NCBI RefSeq assembly: GCF_027944115.1
Contig: NZ_JAPJZI010000002.1
Location: forward strand, 124,001 to 188,000
Reading direction: 5' to 3'
Origin: Hoeflea prorocentri
Lineage (GTDB): Bacteria; Pseudomonadota; Alphaproteobacteria; Rhizobiales; Rhizobiaceae
Length of the DNA stretch: 64,000 nucleotides
The notes under the pieces are model-generated. The model was not told the DNA's origin and searched no databases. It saw only the letters and a list, made by a program, of their open reading frames with translations. This document shows positions 8,001-17,900 of this stretch, one piece after another. The position numbers and the translations under genes are program-made. The number at the start of each line of letters is the position of its first letter. Position 1 is the first letter of the stretch.

Positions 8001-10475
8001 ACCGTTCCAGGCGAAGGAACGGTGCTTGATATTCCGGTCAAGGATGGCTGGGGGGCAGGCGCCTATGTGACGGCGACACTGATCATGCCCGGCGACCGGG
8101 CCGAAAGCCGGCTTCCGGCGCGCGCTGTCGGGGTGAAATGGCTGGCGGTTGATCCGGGTGACCGCGCCCTTGCTGTTTCTCTTCAGGTGCCCGACAAAAT
8201 TCAACCGAACACGCGGCTCGATATTCCGATCACTGTCTCCGGAGCAGGCAAGACGGCGCGCATCACGCTGGCGGCTGTGGATGTCGGCATTCTTAATCTC
8301 ACAGCCTACCGCGCGCCTGACCCTCAGGACTGGTATTTCGGCCAGCGGCGTATGGGTGTCGAACTGCGTGATCTCTATGGCCGGCTGATCGATGGATCGC
8401 AGGGCGTCACCGGGCGCTTGCGAACCGGCGGAGACGGCCCGGGCATGGCGATCAAGGGCAGCCCGCCGCGCGAAAAGCTGGTGGCCCTTTTCTCAGGCAT
8501 CGTCGAAACCGATGCCGATGGAAAGGCGACGGTTTCCTTCGATATCCCTCAGTTCAACGGCACGCTGAAACTGATGGCAGTTGCCTGGACTGATGAGGGC
8601 GTCGGGCAGGCGCAAAAGGATCTGATCGTGCGCGATCCGGTGGTCGTGACAGCCAGCCTGCCGCAGTTTCTGGCTCCCGGCGACGTTTCGCTTCTGCGTT
8701 TTGATATTGCCAATACCGACGGGCCGGATGGTGCCTATGCCGTCACGCTCGATACCGGAGAGGCGCTATCGGTTTCGTCACCGGACCTGCCCGCCACCAT
8801 CAATCTGACAAAGGGTGCGAAGACGGCTTTGACCGTCGGCGTCCAGGCCGGGCAACCGACGCAGGCGGAGGTCGCCTTGCGCCTTGTCGGGCCGGACGGC
8901 ACGACGGTCGAAAACCGGCAGAGCGTTGATGTCCGGCCGGCGACGCTTCCGGTCACGACACGGCTCGAACTGCCGCTGGCCGCGAATGGCGGGTCGGCTG
9001 TGGTCGATGCGGAACTGCTTGCCGCCAACTATCTGGACGGCGCCAGCGTGACGGTCGGCGTTTCGAAGTCGGATTTCGATGTCCCCGGACTTTTGATGTC
9101 GCTCGACCGCTATCCCTATGGCTGCGCAGAACAGACGACAAGCCGGGCCTTGCCGTTGCTTTATCTCAGCGAACTCGATGCACCGGCATCGCTTATCGGC
9201 GAGACAGGTCTGCGCGGTAAAATCGAGGCCTCCATCGCCCGTGTCCTGTCCTATCAGTCGGCAGCCGGCAGTTTCGGACTGTGGGGGCCGGGAGGCGGCG
9301 ACCTGTGGCTCGATGCCTATGTCACAGACTTTCTGACCCGTGCGCGCGAACGCGAATATGCGGTTCCGCAGCAATCGATGCGTGTCGCGCTCGATAATCT
9401 GCAGAGCGTGCTCTCATACACAAACAGCGTTGCCGACGATGGCGACGGCATTGCCTATGCGCTCTACGTTCTGGCACGCAACAAGCGGGCCTCGGCGGGT
9501 GATCTGCGTTACTATGCCGATGCCCAGCTCGATGCGTTCCGCACGCCGATGGCGCGTGCCCAGATCGCGGCGGCGCTGGCGCTCTATGGCGATGTGGAAC
9601 GGGCTCAGCGGGCCTTCGCATCCGCTTATCAACTTGCCGATGGCAGTGCAGCCGCGGATTTACGGCGTACCGATTACGGCTCGCCCCTGCGTGACGATGC
9701 GGCGCTGCTTGCGCTGGCCGGTGAAAGCCGTCCGGCCTCGCCTCTCTTTGGCGATATGGTGCGGCTTGTTTCAAGCCGGCAGATGCAAAGCCCGGCGCGC
9801 ACCACGCAGGAACAGGCCTGGATGCTGCTCGCAGCCCGGGCGGTGCAGGATCAGGAAAACACGCTTCGCCTGGAGCTGAATGGCGAGACCATTGACGGTG
9901 CACTCAGCCGCTCGGTCAGCGGTGCGTCTCTTACATCCGATCCGCTTCGCCTGCGCAATAATGGGTCCGAAGCACTGACGGCGATCGTTACGACGGTGGC
10001 GGCACCGGTTCAGCCGCCCGAGGCCGGCGGAAAGGGTTTTGCCATCTCCCGTGCCTACTACGATATGAGCGGCAACGAGATATCGATCGACACTGTTGAC
10101 CAGAACACCCGCTTTGTTGTGGTGCTGACGGTGCAACAGACAACCGACCTGCCGGCACAGATCGTCATCACCGATCTTTTGCCGGCCGGTGTCGAGATCG
10201 ACAATCCGCGCATTGTCCAAAGTGCGGCGCTTTCGGCCTTTTCCTGGCTGGGCGACACGGCACCTGCCCACACGGAATTCCATAGTGACCGGTTTGCAGC
10301 GGCCTTTAAGACCAGCGGGTCGAACCGAGATCCCATGCGGGTTGCCTATGTGGCGCGGGCGGCGATCCCCGGAACCTATGCGCTTCCGGCAGCGCAGGTG
10401 GAAGATATGTACCGGCCTGAATTTGCCGCCCGCACGGGCGCACGTTTCATGACCGTGCGCGGCGCAAACCAGTAA
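5019..10475 (+). CDS. Bacterial alpha-2-macroglobulin with N-terminal PAN domain
   Basis: This 1818-residue periplasmic protein has a Sec signal peptide (residues 1-24, ending ALAS) without a lipobox Cys. A PAN/Apple-type module follows with Cys53, Cys57, Cys63 and Cys75, then a short helical repeat region (about 130-240). The rest is the long macroglobulin-domain chain. The thioester motif CAEQ is intact at Cys1369 (YPYGCAEQTTSR), and the alpha-helical thioester domain and receptor-binding-like end follow. Bacterial A2Ms trap proteases by covalent capture after bait cleavage. Many are paired, as here, with the peptidoglycan synthase PbpC, whose start overlaps this stop by one base. The pairing suggests protection of the periplasm when the wall is breached. 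No lipobox means it is probably soluble. Confidence 0.93.
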   Translation: MFKRLGTIAVLIAGIAVAGTALASDTRRIETVDNADYYGFDLRAEKDVTLDECKSICLSDGDCRAFTFNTKAQWCFLKSDFNRLEPFEGAVAGKVVTGTDGADLGAPSDLSFLGRGLYTEASQKKSELTARRDGETGLAATVAAGRNALAAGDPAFAVDAFGRAIGIDPGDVDLWLNLSHAALNTLYAGSQNDYSMQRTASSAALNAYELSRTAPQRAQALDLLAKALEVRQQFRPALEAYKESLALVDSPRVRADFQDLRSRKGFRVVEHTVDADSATARLCVRFSDPLMPTGVDYASYVSIDGRAAGDVTAKGQEICAGGLEHGKTYRLTLRSGLPAEIGEILEAPVTISAYVRDRSPSVRFDGDRFVLPGAGRKGVPVVSINADAVELELYRIGDRSLAPVMAKSRFLRQLDAYDEDTIRDELGEKVWQGTLETGNELNRETITSFPVDEALPERKPGVYVITARVAGERLDNWQSRATQWLVVSDIGLSTFSGSDGLHVFARSLDTAKPRANAELTLLARNNEILGQATTDSDGRAHFAAGLMRGKAGLEPAVVTVTGEDGDFVFLDLSRAGFDLSDRGVSGRAAPGPLDVYAWLDRGIYRAGETVHLSALLRDDAALAVANLPLTFTVVRPDGKEDRRSVRTGGPAGGYQLDLDLPANAMQGAWTIRSVAGNGGAALSETRFLVEDFRPDRIAVDLVLPKAPLAVGGTEQAEIDGRFLYGAPAAGLSADAELKLKSVRTRPSFPGYVFGLADEAAVESQLDIASVPLLNAQGKSTVDLSLRTLPATTHPLEADLTVRLREGGGRAVEKTGTMRVRPEGLMIGIRPGFEGGQVGENATARFQVIAAGADGKAVAGTDLKWSLLQIERDYQWYREGNSWRYEPVEYTKQIRDGVVSSTPETPGEIDVTVDWGRYRLIVETDSPGGPASSIEFDSGWHVSTASTESPDGLEIALDRQSYSAGETARLKITPRFAGEALIAVSNERLHEVFNVTVPGEGTVLDIPVKDGWGAGAYVTATLIMPGDRAESRLPARAVGVKWLAVDPGDRALAVSLQVPDKIQPNTRLDIPITVSGAGKTARITLAAVDVGILNLTAYRAPDPQDWYFGQRRMGVELRDLYGRLIDGSQGVTGRLRTGGDGPGMAIKGSPPREKLVALFSGIVETDADGKATVSFDIPQFNGTLKLMAVAWTDEGVGQAQKDLIVRDPVVVTASLPQFLAPGDVSLLRFDIANTDGPDGAYAVTLDTGEALSVSSPDLPATINLTKGAKTALTVGVQAGQPTQAEVALRLVGPDGTTVENRQSVDVRPATLPVTTRLELPLAANGGSAVVDAELLAANYLDGASVTVGVSKSDFDVPGLLMSLDRYPYGCAEQTTSRALPLLYLSELDAPASLIGETGLRGKIEASIARVLSYQSAAGSFGLWGPGGGDLWLDAYVTDFLTRAREREYAVPQQSMRVALDNLQSVLSYTNSVADDGDGIAYALYVLARNKRASAGDLRYYADAQLDAFRTPMARAQIAAALALYGDVERAQRAFASAYQLADGSAAADLRRTDYGSPLRDDAALLALAGESRPASPLFGDMVRLVSSRQMQSPARTTQEQAWMLLAARAVQDQENTLRLELNGETIDGALSRSVSGASLTSDPLRLRNNGSEALTAIVTTVAAPVQPPEAGGKGFAISRAYYDMSGNEISIDTVDQNTRFVVVLTVQQTTDLPAQIVITDLLPAGVEIDNPRIVQSAALSAFSWLGDTAPAHTEFHSDRFAAAFKTSGSNRDPMRVAYVARAAIPGTYALPAAQVEDMYRPEFAARTGARFMTVRGANQ

Positions 10476-12562
10476 TGGGTCGCTGGCGCATATTCGGCTT
10501 TGCGGCAGGCGGTTTTGCTTGCCTGCTAATGCTTGCCATTGCGCTGGCTGCAACGCTTGACCGCTTCTATCCGCCTCCGCTTCCGGATGCACGAACCCTG
10601 TCGGTCGAAGTTGTCGACCGCAACGGCGCCCTGCTTCGCGTCTTCGCTGCCGAGGATGGCCGCTGGCGCATGCAACCCCGGCTTGACCGGCTTGATGCCG
10701 AATTTCTCGATCTGCTGATTGCCTACGAGGACAAACGCTTCTGGTCGCATCATGGCGTCGACCCCCTGGCGATGATGCGGGCGGCCGGGCAGATGGTTGT
10801 GCATGGCCGCATTGTTTCCGGTGCGTCGACGATCACGATGCAACTTGCCCGTCTTTTGGAGCCGAGGCCATCGCGCACCATCGGGGCAAAACTGCTGCAA
10901 ATGGCACGGGCGGTGCAGCTGGAGCAGCGGCTCTCCAAAGAGGAGATTCTTGCCTGGTATCTGACCCTGGCGCCCTATGGCGGCAATCTGGAGGGCGTTC
11001 GTGCGGCGAGCCTTGCCTATTTCGGCATGGAGCCCGGCGCGCTTCGTCTCGATCAGGCGGCGCTGCTCGTTGCCTTGCCGCAGTCTCCCGAAACGAGACG
11101 GCCCGACCGGCATCCGGACGCAGCCCGCCGGGCGAGCCTCCGGGTTCTTCAGCGCGCGGCGGACAAGAACCTGATTGACGGGAACGAGGTCCGCCGTGTC
11201 GCGAATTTGAGATTTTCCGCTGAACGCCGTCCCTTGCCGGCGCTTGCCGCACATCTGGCGCAGCGGGCGCGAGCGGGCAATCCGCTAACAAAGCGGCATG
11301 AGACGCAGTTGCTGAGCAGTGTGCAGGCCCGCCTTGAAAAGGTGGCGGCGGAGGCCGCAGAGCGCCTCGGTCAGCGTCTCTCGGTGGCAATTGTCATGGC
11401 CGATGGCCGGGATGGAAGCATTGTCGCCCAGGTTGGCTCCGCAGGGTTCTTCGGCAGTGAGCGGGCCGGCTGGATCGACATGACCCAGGCCCAGCGTTCG
11501 CCCGGTTCAACGCTCAAGCCCTTTATCTACGGGCTGGCCTTTCAGGAAGGCGTTGTGCTGCCCGAAACGCTGATTTCGGATCGTCCGGCGGATTTTGCCG
11601 GATACCGCCCGCAGAATTTTGATCTTCAGTTTCAAGGTGATGTCAGCGTAAGGCGCGCGCTGCAACTGTCGTTGAATGTTCCGGCAGTCCGGTTACTTTC
11701 TGCTGTTGGGCCTGCGCGCCTCGCCTCATTGCTGCGGCGGGCGGGCATGCACTATGCGCTGCCGCAGGGCGACCGGCCGGGCCTTTCGATCGGGCTCGGT
11801 GGCATCGGCACGCGGCTTGTAGATCTCGTGCAGATCTACAGCCTGTTCGTTACAGGGAACGGGCAGGCGGCCATACTTTCCAACGGCATCGACAGACCGG
11901 CGCAAGGCAACGGAAACGGACCCGTTTTGAGCGATGTATCGCTCTGGCATGTGCGCGATATTCTGAGCGGCGCTGCGGCGCCCGCCGGTTCGCCGCAACT
12001 GCCAATCGCCTATAAGACCGGCACCAGCTACGGCTATCGCGATGCATGGTCGATCGGGTTTGATGGCCGCTATGTCATCGGCGTTTGGATCGGACGTGCC
12101 GACAACAGCGCCGTGCCCGGACTGACCGGACTGAACTCTGCCGCCCCGGTTCTCTTCGAAGCGTTTGCAAGGTCGGGGGTGGATATCGTTCCTTTCGCTC
12201 CGCCGCCTGTCGGTGCGGTGCGCATTGCGCGCCACGATTTGCCGGGACCGATGCGCCGATACCGTTCGGCGCAGGAGCGGCTGCAAAACGCGCCAAGTGG
12301 GGAGGCCGCGCCGCACATCGCCTACCCGCCGGCCGGTGCCCGCATAGCGCTCAGCCGGGGGCAGACGGGCTGCTTTCGGCCGCTCGTCGTCAAGCTACAG
12401 GGCGGGCGTCCGCCTTTCCGGTGGCTGGCAAACGGAAAACCGGCCGGCGCGCCGGTGCGCGACCGCCAATGGCAATGGATGCCGGACGGGCCGGGAAGCA
12501 CGCGGCTGGCGGTTATCGATGCCGCCGGGCGCAGCGTCGATGTCGATGTGGTGATTGAATAG
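10475..12562 (+). CDS. pbpC: Penicillin-binding protein 1C (bifunctional transglycosylase/transpeptidase)
   Basis: PBP1C is an inner-membrane enzyme with a glycosyltransferase and a transpeptidase-type domain. An N-terminal membrane anchor (about 5-28) is followed by the GT51 domain. Its catalytic Glu85 lies in AYEDKRFWSHHGVD, and GASTITMQLARLL follows. The transpeptidase domain has SxxK at Ser345 (SPGSTLKP), the SLN motif (QLSLNVPAVRL) and KTGTSYGYRDAWSIGF. The C-terminal BiPBP_C domain (about 610-695) is typical of PbpC. The length of 695 residues is slightly short for the family, which runs about 700-800. The start codon overlaps the A2M stop (TAATG), so the two genes are coupled. This is the standard companion of bacterial alpha-2-macroglobulin. 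Confidence 0.95.
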   Translation: MGRWRIFGFAAGGFACLLMLAIALAATLDRFYPPPLPDARTLSVEVVDRNGALLRVFAAEDGRWRMQPRLDRLDAEFLDLLIAYEDKRFWSHHGVDPLAMMRAAGQMVVHGRIVSGASTITMQLARLLEPRPSRTIGAKLLQMARAVQLEQRLSKEEILAWYLTLAPYGGNLEGVRAASLAYFGMEPGALRLDQAALLVALPQSPETRRPDRHPDAARRASLRVLQRAADKNLIDGNEVRRVANLRFSAERRPLPALAAHLAQRARAGNPLTKRHETQLLSSVQARLEKVAAEAAERLGQRLSVAIVMADGRDGSIVAQVGSAGFFGSERAGWIDMTQAQRSPGSTLKPFIYGLAFQEGVVLPETLISDRPADFAGYRPQNFDLQFQGDVSVRRALQLSLNVPAVRLLSAVGPARLASLLRRAGMHYALPQGDRPGLSIGLGGIGTRLVDLVQIYSLFVTGNGQAAILSNGIDRPAQGNGNGPVLSDVSLWHVRDILSGAAAPAGSPQLPIAYKTGTSYGYRDAWSIGFDGRYVIGVWIGRADNSAVPGLTGLNSAAPVLFEAFARSGVDIVPFAPPPVGAVRIARHDLPGPMRRYRSAQERLQNAPSGEAAPHIAYPPAGARIALSRGQTGCFRPLVVKLQGGRPPFRWLANGKPAGAPVRDRQWQWMPDGPGSTRLAVIDAAGRSVDVDVVIE

Positions 12563-12575
12563 ATATATCAGCCGG

Positions 12576-13772
12576 CTATTGCGCCATCACTGATTTGTGG
12601 ACATCCACGTCCGCATGGCCGTCAGGCGTCATGCCGTTGCGGGCCTGATAGTTGCGGATGACAGCCCGCATCTCCAGGCCGATGCGTCCGTCCGTTCTGG
12701 GCACCTTGTAACCGAGGGACTGCATTTTCTTCTGCATCTCGACGCGCTCTTTCTTGTTGAGCGGCCGCTCGACATTCCAGTTGCCGGCAAGCGGCGAATG
12801 CCGGTTTGCAATCCGGTCCGCCAGATGACCGACAGCCAAGGCGTAGGCATCGGAGAAATTATAGGATTTCAGGACCATGAAGTTGTCGGTAGCGAGAAAA
12901 GCCAGGCCTTCAACGCCGCTCGGGAACAGGAGCGTTGCAGAACCTTTGTCAGGCAGGCTGCCGCCATCGGTGCGCACGACGCCGCGTTTGACCCAATTGC
13001 GATAGGTGTCGTCAGCCTTGGTCAGATCAATGCCTTTCGGCAGGCTGACCTGATAGCCCCAGTTCTCATTTGTGCTCCAGCCATAGCCTTTCAGATAGTT
13101 GGCGGCCGAGGCCAGCGCATCCGGGGCGCTGCGCCACAGGTCGCGCTTGCCGTCGCCATTATGGTCAACGGCGTATTTCAGAAAGCTGGACGGCATGAAC
13201 TGTGTATGTCCGACTGCCCCTGCCCAGGACCCGCGCATCTGGTTGCGGGCCAGCTTTTCCTGCTGCATTACAAGCAGCGCGTTGATGAACTCTTTTTTGA
13301 AATAATCGCCGCGGTAACCGGCATGGGCAAGCGTCGCCAGCGACCGCAATGTGTCGCTGTTGCCGATGTAACCGCCATAGTTGGTCTCCATGCCCCATAT
13401 CGCCAGAACCACATAGCGGTCGACGCCGTATTTGCGCTCGATTGCCTTAAGGGTGCGGTCATATTTTTTCGCCATGGCCCGCCCGTTCTTGACGATGCCG
13501 GAGGTGACCCGCTTGCCGACATACTGGCCGATGCTTCGCTTGAATTCGGGCTGGCTCTTGGTGAACTTCAGGATTTTGGTATTTGCCGTTAGGCCGTTTG
13601 TCGCCGCCTCGAAGGTTTCCCACGTGACGCCGGCGTCGGCGGCTTCTGGATAAAGTGAATCCACGTAATTCTTGAAGCTTGGGCCGGCCTCGGCCGGCGG
13701 CGGCGCGGGTAGCAGCAAAAGGACGCCTGAGAAGGCCAAAAAGACGAAAAAGAAGGTGCTTCGGGTGAACAT
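12576..13772 (-). CDS. Lytic murein transglycosylase, MltB-like, with peptidoglycan-binding domain
   Basis: The 398-residue protein begins with a clear signal peptide (MFTRSTFFFVFLAF to PPAEA). I chose this ATG because the in-frame extension of 38 residues upstream is Cys-rich and unlike a leader. An SLT_2/MltB catalytic domain follows, with the catalytic Glu in IWGMETNYGGYIGNSDT and the family motifs GAVGHTQFMPSSFLKYAVD and DGDGKRDLWRSAPDALASAANYL (the last given here as a family signature). A C-terminal PG_binding_1 domain ends the protein (about 330-395). It cleaves glycan strands in the periplasm to give 1,6-anhydromuropeptides. It converges on pbpC with a 13-base gap and is transcribed on its own. 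Confidence 0.92.
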   Translation of the reverse strand: MFTRSTFFFVFLAFSGVLLLLPAPPPAEAGPSFKNYVDSLYPEAADAGVTWETFEAATNGLTANTKILKFTKSQPEFKRSIGQYVGKRVTSGIVKNGRAMAKKYDRTLKAIERKYGVDRYVVLAIWGMETNYGGYIGNSDTLRSLATLAHAGYRGDYFKKEFINALLVMQQEKLARNQMRGSWAGAVGHTQFMPSSFLKYAVDHNGDGKRDLWRSAPDALASAANYLKGYGWSTNENWGYQVSLPKGIDLTKADDTYRNWVKRGVVRTDGGSLPDKGSATLLFPSGVEGLAFLATDNFMVLKSYNFSDAYALAVGHLADRIANRHSPLAGNWNVERPLNKKERVEMQKKMQSLGYKVPRTDGRIGLEMRAVIRNYQARNGMTPDGHADVDVHKSVMAQ

Positions 13773-13951
13773 GGCCGGAGCATAGCAAGAACACGCGCCG
13801 TGGCAAGGAGTCCGGCTGTACTCGTCCGGCGGGTATACAGAACAGCACAGCAAAGAAAATGATTGATTACTTTTACCACTTCGCATTAAACGCTATGGTT
13901 GATTTGGATGCGTGTCATCCGTGGTTGGGGGATGAGCCGAACCGATAGAAA

Positions 13952-14054
13952 GTCCGGCGTGTAGAGCTCGCCGCGGACAGCAGGGCGGCCGTTCAAAACA
14001 GGAATAGAAGGCGACAAACCGGCGCAAGCCGGTGAGAGCCGCACACGATTCCTG
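13952..14054 (+). promoter_or_regulatory. Structured leader RNA candidate upstream of the LuxR-type gene
   Basis: Two compact folds lie in the 100 bases before the regulator gene. The first is a hairpin, with 13952-13959 pairing with 13969-13978 across a two-base bulge and a nine-base loop. The second is a three-tier stem: CAGGAAT (13999-14005) with ATTCCTG (14048-14054), GGC (14010-14012) with GCC (14038-14040), and ACCGGC (14018-14023) with GCCGGT (14028-14033) capped by a GCAA tetraloop. Purine-rich internal loops separate the tiers. It matches no riboswitch class that I recognise. The fold is visible, the function is inferred. Confidence 0.45.
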
Positions 14055-14077
14055 CGATGCGACGAGAGGGTATCCGA

Positions 14078-14818
14078 TTGGAAACGGCGGTCATTATCGA
14101 ATTTCTTGAAATCATTGATCAAATGGATTCGCAGGCTGAGGTCATCGAACGGCTCGAATCAATCCTCGTCAAGTATGGTTTCGAGTATTACGGACTTGTC
14201 CGTCGGCCAATGGTACTAGACGACCCGCTCAGTCTTATTCTGGCCAGCCGCTGGCCCGAGGGCTGGCCAAGGCGATATCTGCGCAAGAAATACAGCCTGA
14301 TCGACCCGACCGTCAGATATCTCGGTCACGCGCGCAGGGGTTTCAATTGGAAGCAGGCCATTCCCGCCTTTGAAGCTGATCCACACTGGAACCGCATGCA
14401 GCGTATGATGGCAGATGCTCGAAACCACGGCCTGGAGGGCGGTTACAATTTTCCGGTGCATGGCCGCCAGGGGCTTTTGGGATGTCTCTCGGTTGGCGGC
14501 AAACCGGTCGATCTGAGTGTCGGCGATATGATCGAGTTTGAGGCATTGGCCAAGGCCGTATTCTGGCGCATTCTCGAACTTGTCGATCCGAAAACCCATG
14601 AGGATCTGTCCTCAGCAGTTGAAGTCAGCCTGACACAGCGCGAGATGGAGGCGCTTCTTTATCTTGCCGATGGCCTGACATCGATCGAGATCGCGCAGGT
14701 TCTTGAGCTTTCGAACCATACGGTTGATTGGTATATGAACGCCTTGCAACAGAAGCTGAAGGCTAAAAACCGCCAGCATGCAGTCGCAATTGGATTCCGG
14801 CTCGGCCTGCTCTCATGA
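14078..14818 (+). CDS. LuxR-family regulator with autoinducer-binding domain (solo)
   Basis: The 246-residue protein has the N-terminal autoinducer-binding domain (about 10-165) with the usual aromatic and Asp-Pro landmarks (GWPRRYLRKKYSLIDP, RRGFNW, HGLEGGYNFPVHG). The C-terminal GerE/LuxR helix-turn-helix is LTQREMEALLYLADGLTS through NHTVDWYMNALQQKLKAKNR. It should sense an acyl-homoserine lactone or similar ligand. No luxI synthase gene is in the window, so locally it is a solo receptor. I prefer the TTG at 14078 because GAGAGG sits eight bases upstream. An ATG at 14057 is in frame but has no ribosome site and falls right at the end of the folded leader. pyc follows on the same strand 150 bases later. 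Confidence 0.88.
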   Translation: METAVIIEFLEIIDQMDSQAEVIERLESILVKYGFEYYGLVRRPMVLDDPLSLILASRWPEGWPRRYLRKKYSLIDPTVRYLGHARRGFNWKQAIPAFEADPHWNRMQRMMADARNHGLEGGYNFPVHGRQGLLGCLSVGGKPVDLSVGDMIEFEALAKAVFWRILELVDPKTHEDLSSAVEVSLTQREMEALLYLADGLTSIEIAQVLELSNHTVDWYMNALQQKLKAKNRQHAVAIGFRLGLLS

Positions 14819-14968
14819 TGTGCTAGTACATTTTGGTGCAATGCACACAAAGAGCCCGCAGCCGCAGGTTCTTGGCGCATGGAGCTTCAAATAGTTTTTG
14901 AAACAGTCTAATAGATTGCGCGATAGCGTGTGGTTTGCTGCGCTGCACAGCCAGTGGAGACTTTCATC

Positions 14969-17900
14969 TTGCCGATTTCGAAAATTCTTGTCGCCAACCG
15001 ATCCGAAATTGCAATCCGCGTTTTTCGCGCCGCCAACGAGCTGGGGCTGAAGACCGTTGCCGTCTGGGCAGAGGAAGACAAGCTGGCCCTGCACCGGTTC
15101 AAGGCCGATGAATCCTACCAGGTCGGGCGCGGGCCGCATCTGCCGGCGGATCTCGGTCCCATCGAGAGTTATCTGTCCATCGACGAGATGATCCGTGTCG
15201 CCAAGCTCTCCGGGGCCGACGCCATCCATCCCGGATACGGGCTGCTTTCCGAAAGCCCGGAATTTGCCGAGGCCTGCGCCGACAACGGTATCGTCTTTAT
15301 CGGCCCGAAACCTGAAACCATGCGCCGCCTCGGCAACAAGGTCGCGGCGCGCAATCTTGCCGTCGAGGTCGGTGTTCCGGTCGTGCCGGCCACCGAGCCG
15401 CTGCCCGATGATATGGAAGAGACGGCCCGTATGGCACGCGAGATCGGTTTTCCGGTCATGCTGAAGGCCTCCTGGGGCGGCGGTGGGCGCGGCATGCGTG
15501 TAATCCGCTCCGAAGACGAGCTGGAGCGGGAAGTCACCGAGGCCAAGCGTGAAGCACGGGCGGCTTTCGGCAAGGACGAGGTTTATCTGGAAAAGCTGGT
15601 CGAGCGGGCGCGGCATGTGGAAGTCCAGATGCTGGGCGACACCCATGGCAATGTGGTTCACCTTTATGAACGCGATTGCTCCATTCAGCGGCGAAACCAG
15701 AAGGTCGTTGAACGCGCGCCCGCGCCTTACCTTGATGATGCAAAACGAATGGAGCTGGCGTCCTATGCCATCAAGATCGGCGAGGCGACCAACTATATCG
15801 GCGCCGGAACCGTCGAATTCCTGATGGATGCCGATACGGGCGAATTCTATTTTATCGAGGTCAATCCGCGCATTCAGGTCGAGCACACCGTGACCGAGGA
15901 AGTCACGGGCATCGATATTGTCAAGGCGCAAATCCATATTCTGGACGGCTTTGCCATCGGTACGGACGCATCGGGCGTCCCGGCGCAGGGCGATATCCGG
16001 CTTAACGGCCATGCCTTGCAGTGTCGCATTACAACCGAGGATCCCGAGCAGAATTTCATCCCGGACTATGGCCGGATCACCGCCTATCGCGGTGCGACCG
16101 GGTTCGGAATACGGCTCGATGGCGGCACCGCCTACTCAGGTGCTGTCATTACTCGCTTTTACGATCCGCTTCTGGAAAAGGTGACCGCCTGGGCACCGAC
16201 GCCCGAAGAGGCGATCAACCGTATGGACCGGGCGCTGCGCGAATTCCGTATCCGCGGCGTTGCGACCAATCTGACCTTCCTCGAGGCCATCATCGGTCAC
16301 GCGCATTTCCGCAACAACAGCTATACGACCAAGTTCATCGACGACACGCCGGAGCTGTTCGAACAGGTTCGCCGCAAGGACAGGGCGACGCGTCTTTTGA
16401 CCTATCTCGCGGACGTCACGGTCAATGGGCATCCCGAAACCCGCGGCCGGATCATGCCGGATCAGGATTTAAGCGCGCCGATCGTTCCGTTTATCGACGC
16501 AGCGATCAAGGACGGCAGCAAGCAGACCTTTGATGCTCTGGGGCCTGAAAAATTCGCTTCATGGATGCGCGGGCAAAAGCGTGTGCTGATGACGGATACG
16601 ACGATGCGCGACGGGCACCAATCGCTGCTCGCCACCCGTATGCGTACGCATGACATCGTGCGGATTGCAGACACCTACGCCAAGGCGCTTCCCGATTTGT
16701 TTTCGCTTGAGTGCTGGGGCGGCGCGACGTTCGACGTGTCCATGCGGTTTTTGACCGAAGACCCGTGGGAGCGGCTGGCGCAAATCCGGGAAGGTGCGCC
16801 GAACATCCTGCTTCAGATGCTGCTGAGGGGTGCGAACGGCGTTGGCTACAAGAACTATCCCGATAATGTGGTGAAGTTCTTCGTGCGTCAGGCGGCAGCA
16901 GGCGGCATCGACCTTTTCCGCGTCTTCGATTGCCTCAACTGGGTCGAAAACATGCGCGTCGCAATGGACGCAGTGTGCGAAGAAGAGCGGCTGTGCGAGG
17001 CGACGATCTGTTATACCGGCGACATCCTCAATTCCGCCCGGCCCAAATATGATCTGAAATATTATGAGGGCCTGGCGCGCGAACTGACCGATGCCGGCGC
17101 GCATATTATCGCCCTTAAGGATATGGCCGGGCTGTTGAAGCCGACTGCTGCAACCATGCTTTTCAAGGCGCTGCGCGAGGCAACGGATCTGCCGATTCAT
17201 TTCCATACGCACGATACGTCCGGCATTTCAGCCGCCACAGTTCTGGCTGCCGTCGATGCCGGGGTCGATGCGGTCGACGGGGCGATGGACGCGCTTTCCG
17301 GCAATACGTCGCAGCCCTGCCTCGGCTCGATCGTCGAAGCATTGCGGGGCGGCGAGCGCGACCCGGGTCTCGATCCGGAGTGGATCCGCCGCATTTCCTT
17401 CTACTGGGAGGCCGTACGGGCGCAATATGTGGCCTTCGAGAGTGATCTCAAAGGGCCGGCGTCGGAGGTTTATCTGCATGAAATGCCCGGCGGGCAGTTC
17501 ACCAATCTGAAGGAGCAGGCGCGCTCGCTTGGTCTTGAAACACGCTGGCATGAAGTGGCGCAGGCCTATGCGGACGCCAACCAGATGTTCGGCGATATCG
17601 TCAAGGTGACGCCGTCTTCAAAGGTTGTTGGCGACATGGCGTTGATGATGGTGTCGCAGGATCTGTCCGTTGCTGATGTGGAAGACCCGGATCGCGATGT
17701 GTCCTTTCCCGATTCCGTCGTGTCGATGATGCGCGGCGATCTCGGACAGTCGCCGGGTGGATGGCCGGAAGCGCTGCAAAAGAAGGTCCTGAAGGGCGAC
17801 GATGCCTATGCGGTGCGGCCCGGTTCGCTTTTGAAAGATGCCGATCTCGAGGCCGAGAGAGCCGATATCGAAACGGCCATCGACCGGAGCGTCAACGATT

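Noticed and set aside
5019-13772. Peptidoglycan genes and A2M as a defence island
   Set aside because: The A2M-PbpC pair and MltB-like gene are ordinary envelope genes. No restriction, toxin or other defence gene is adjacent.
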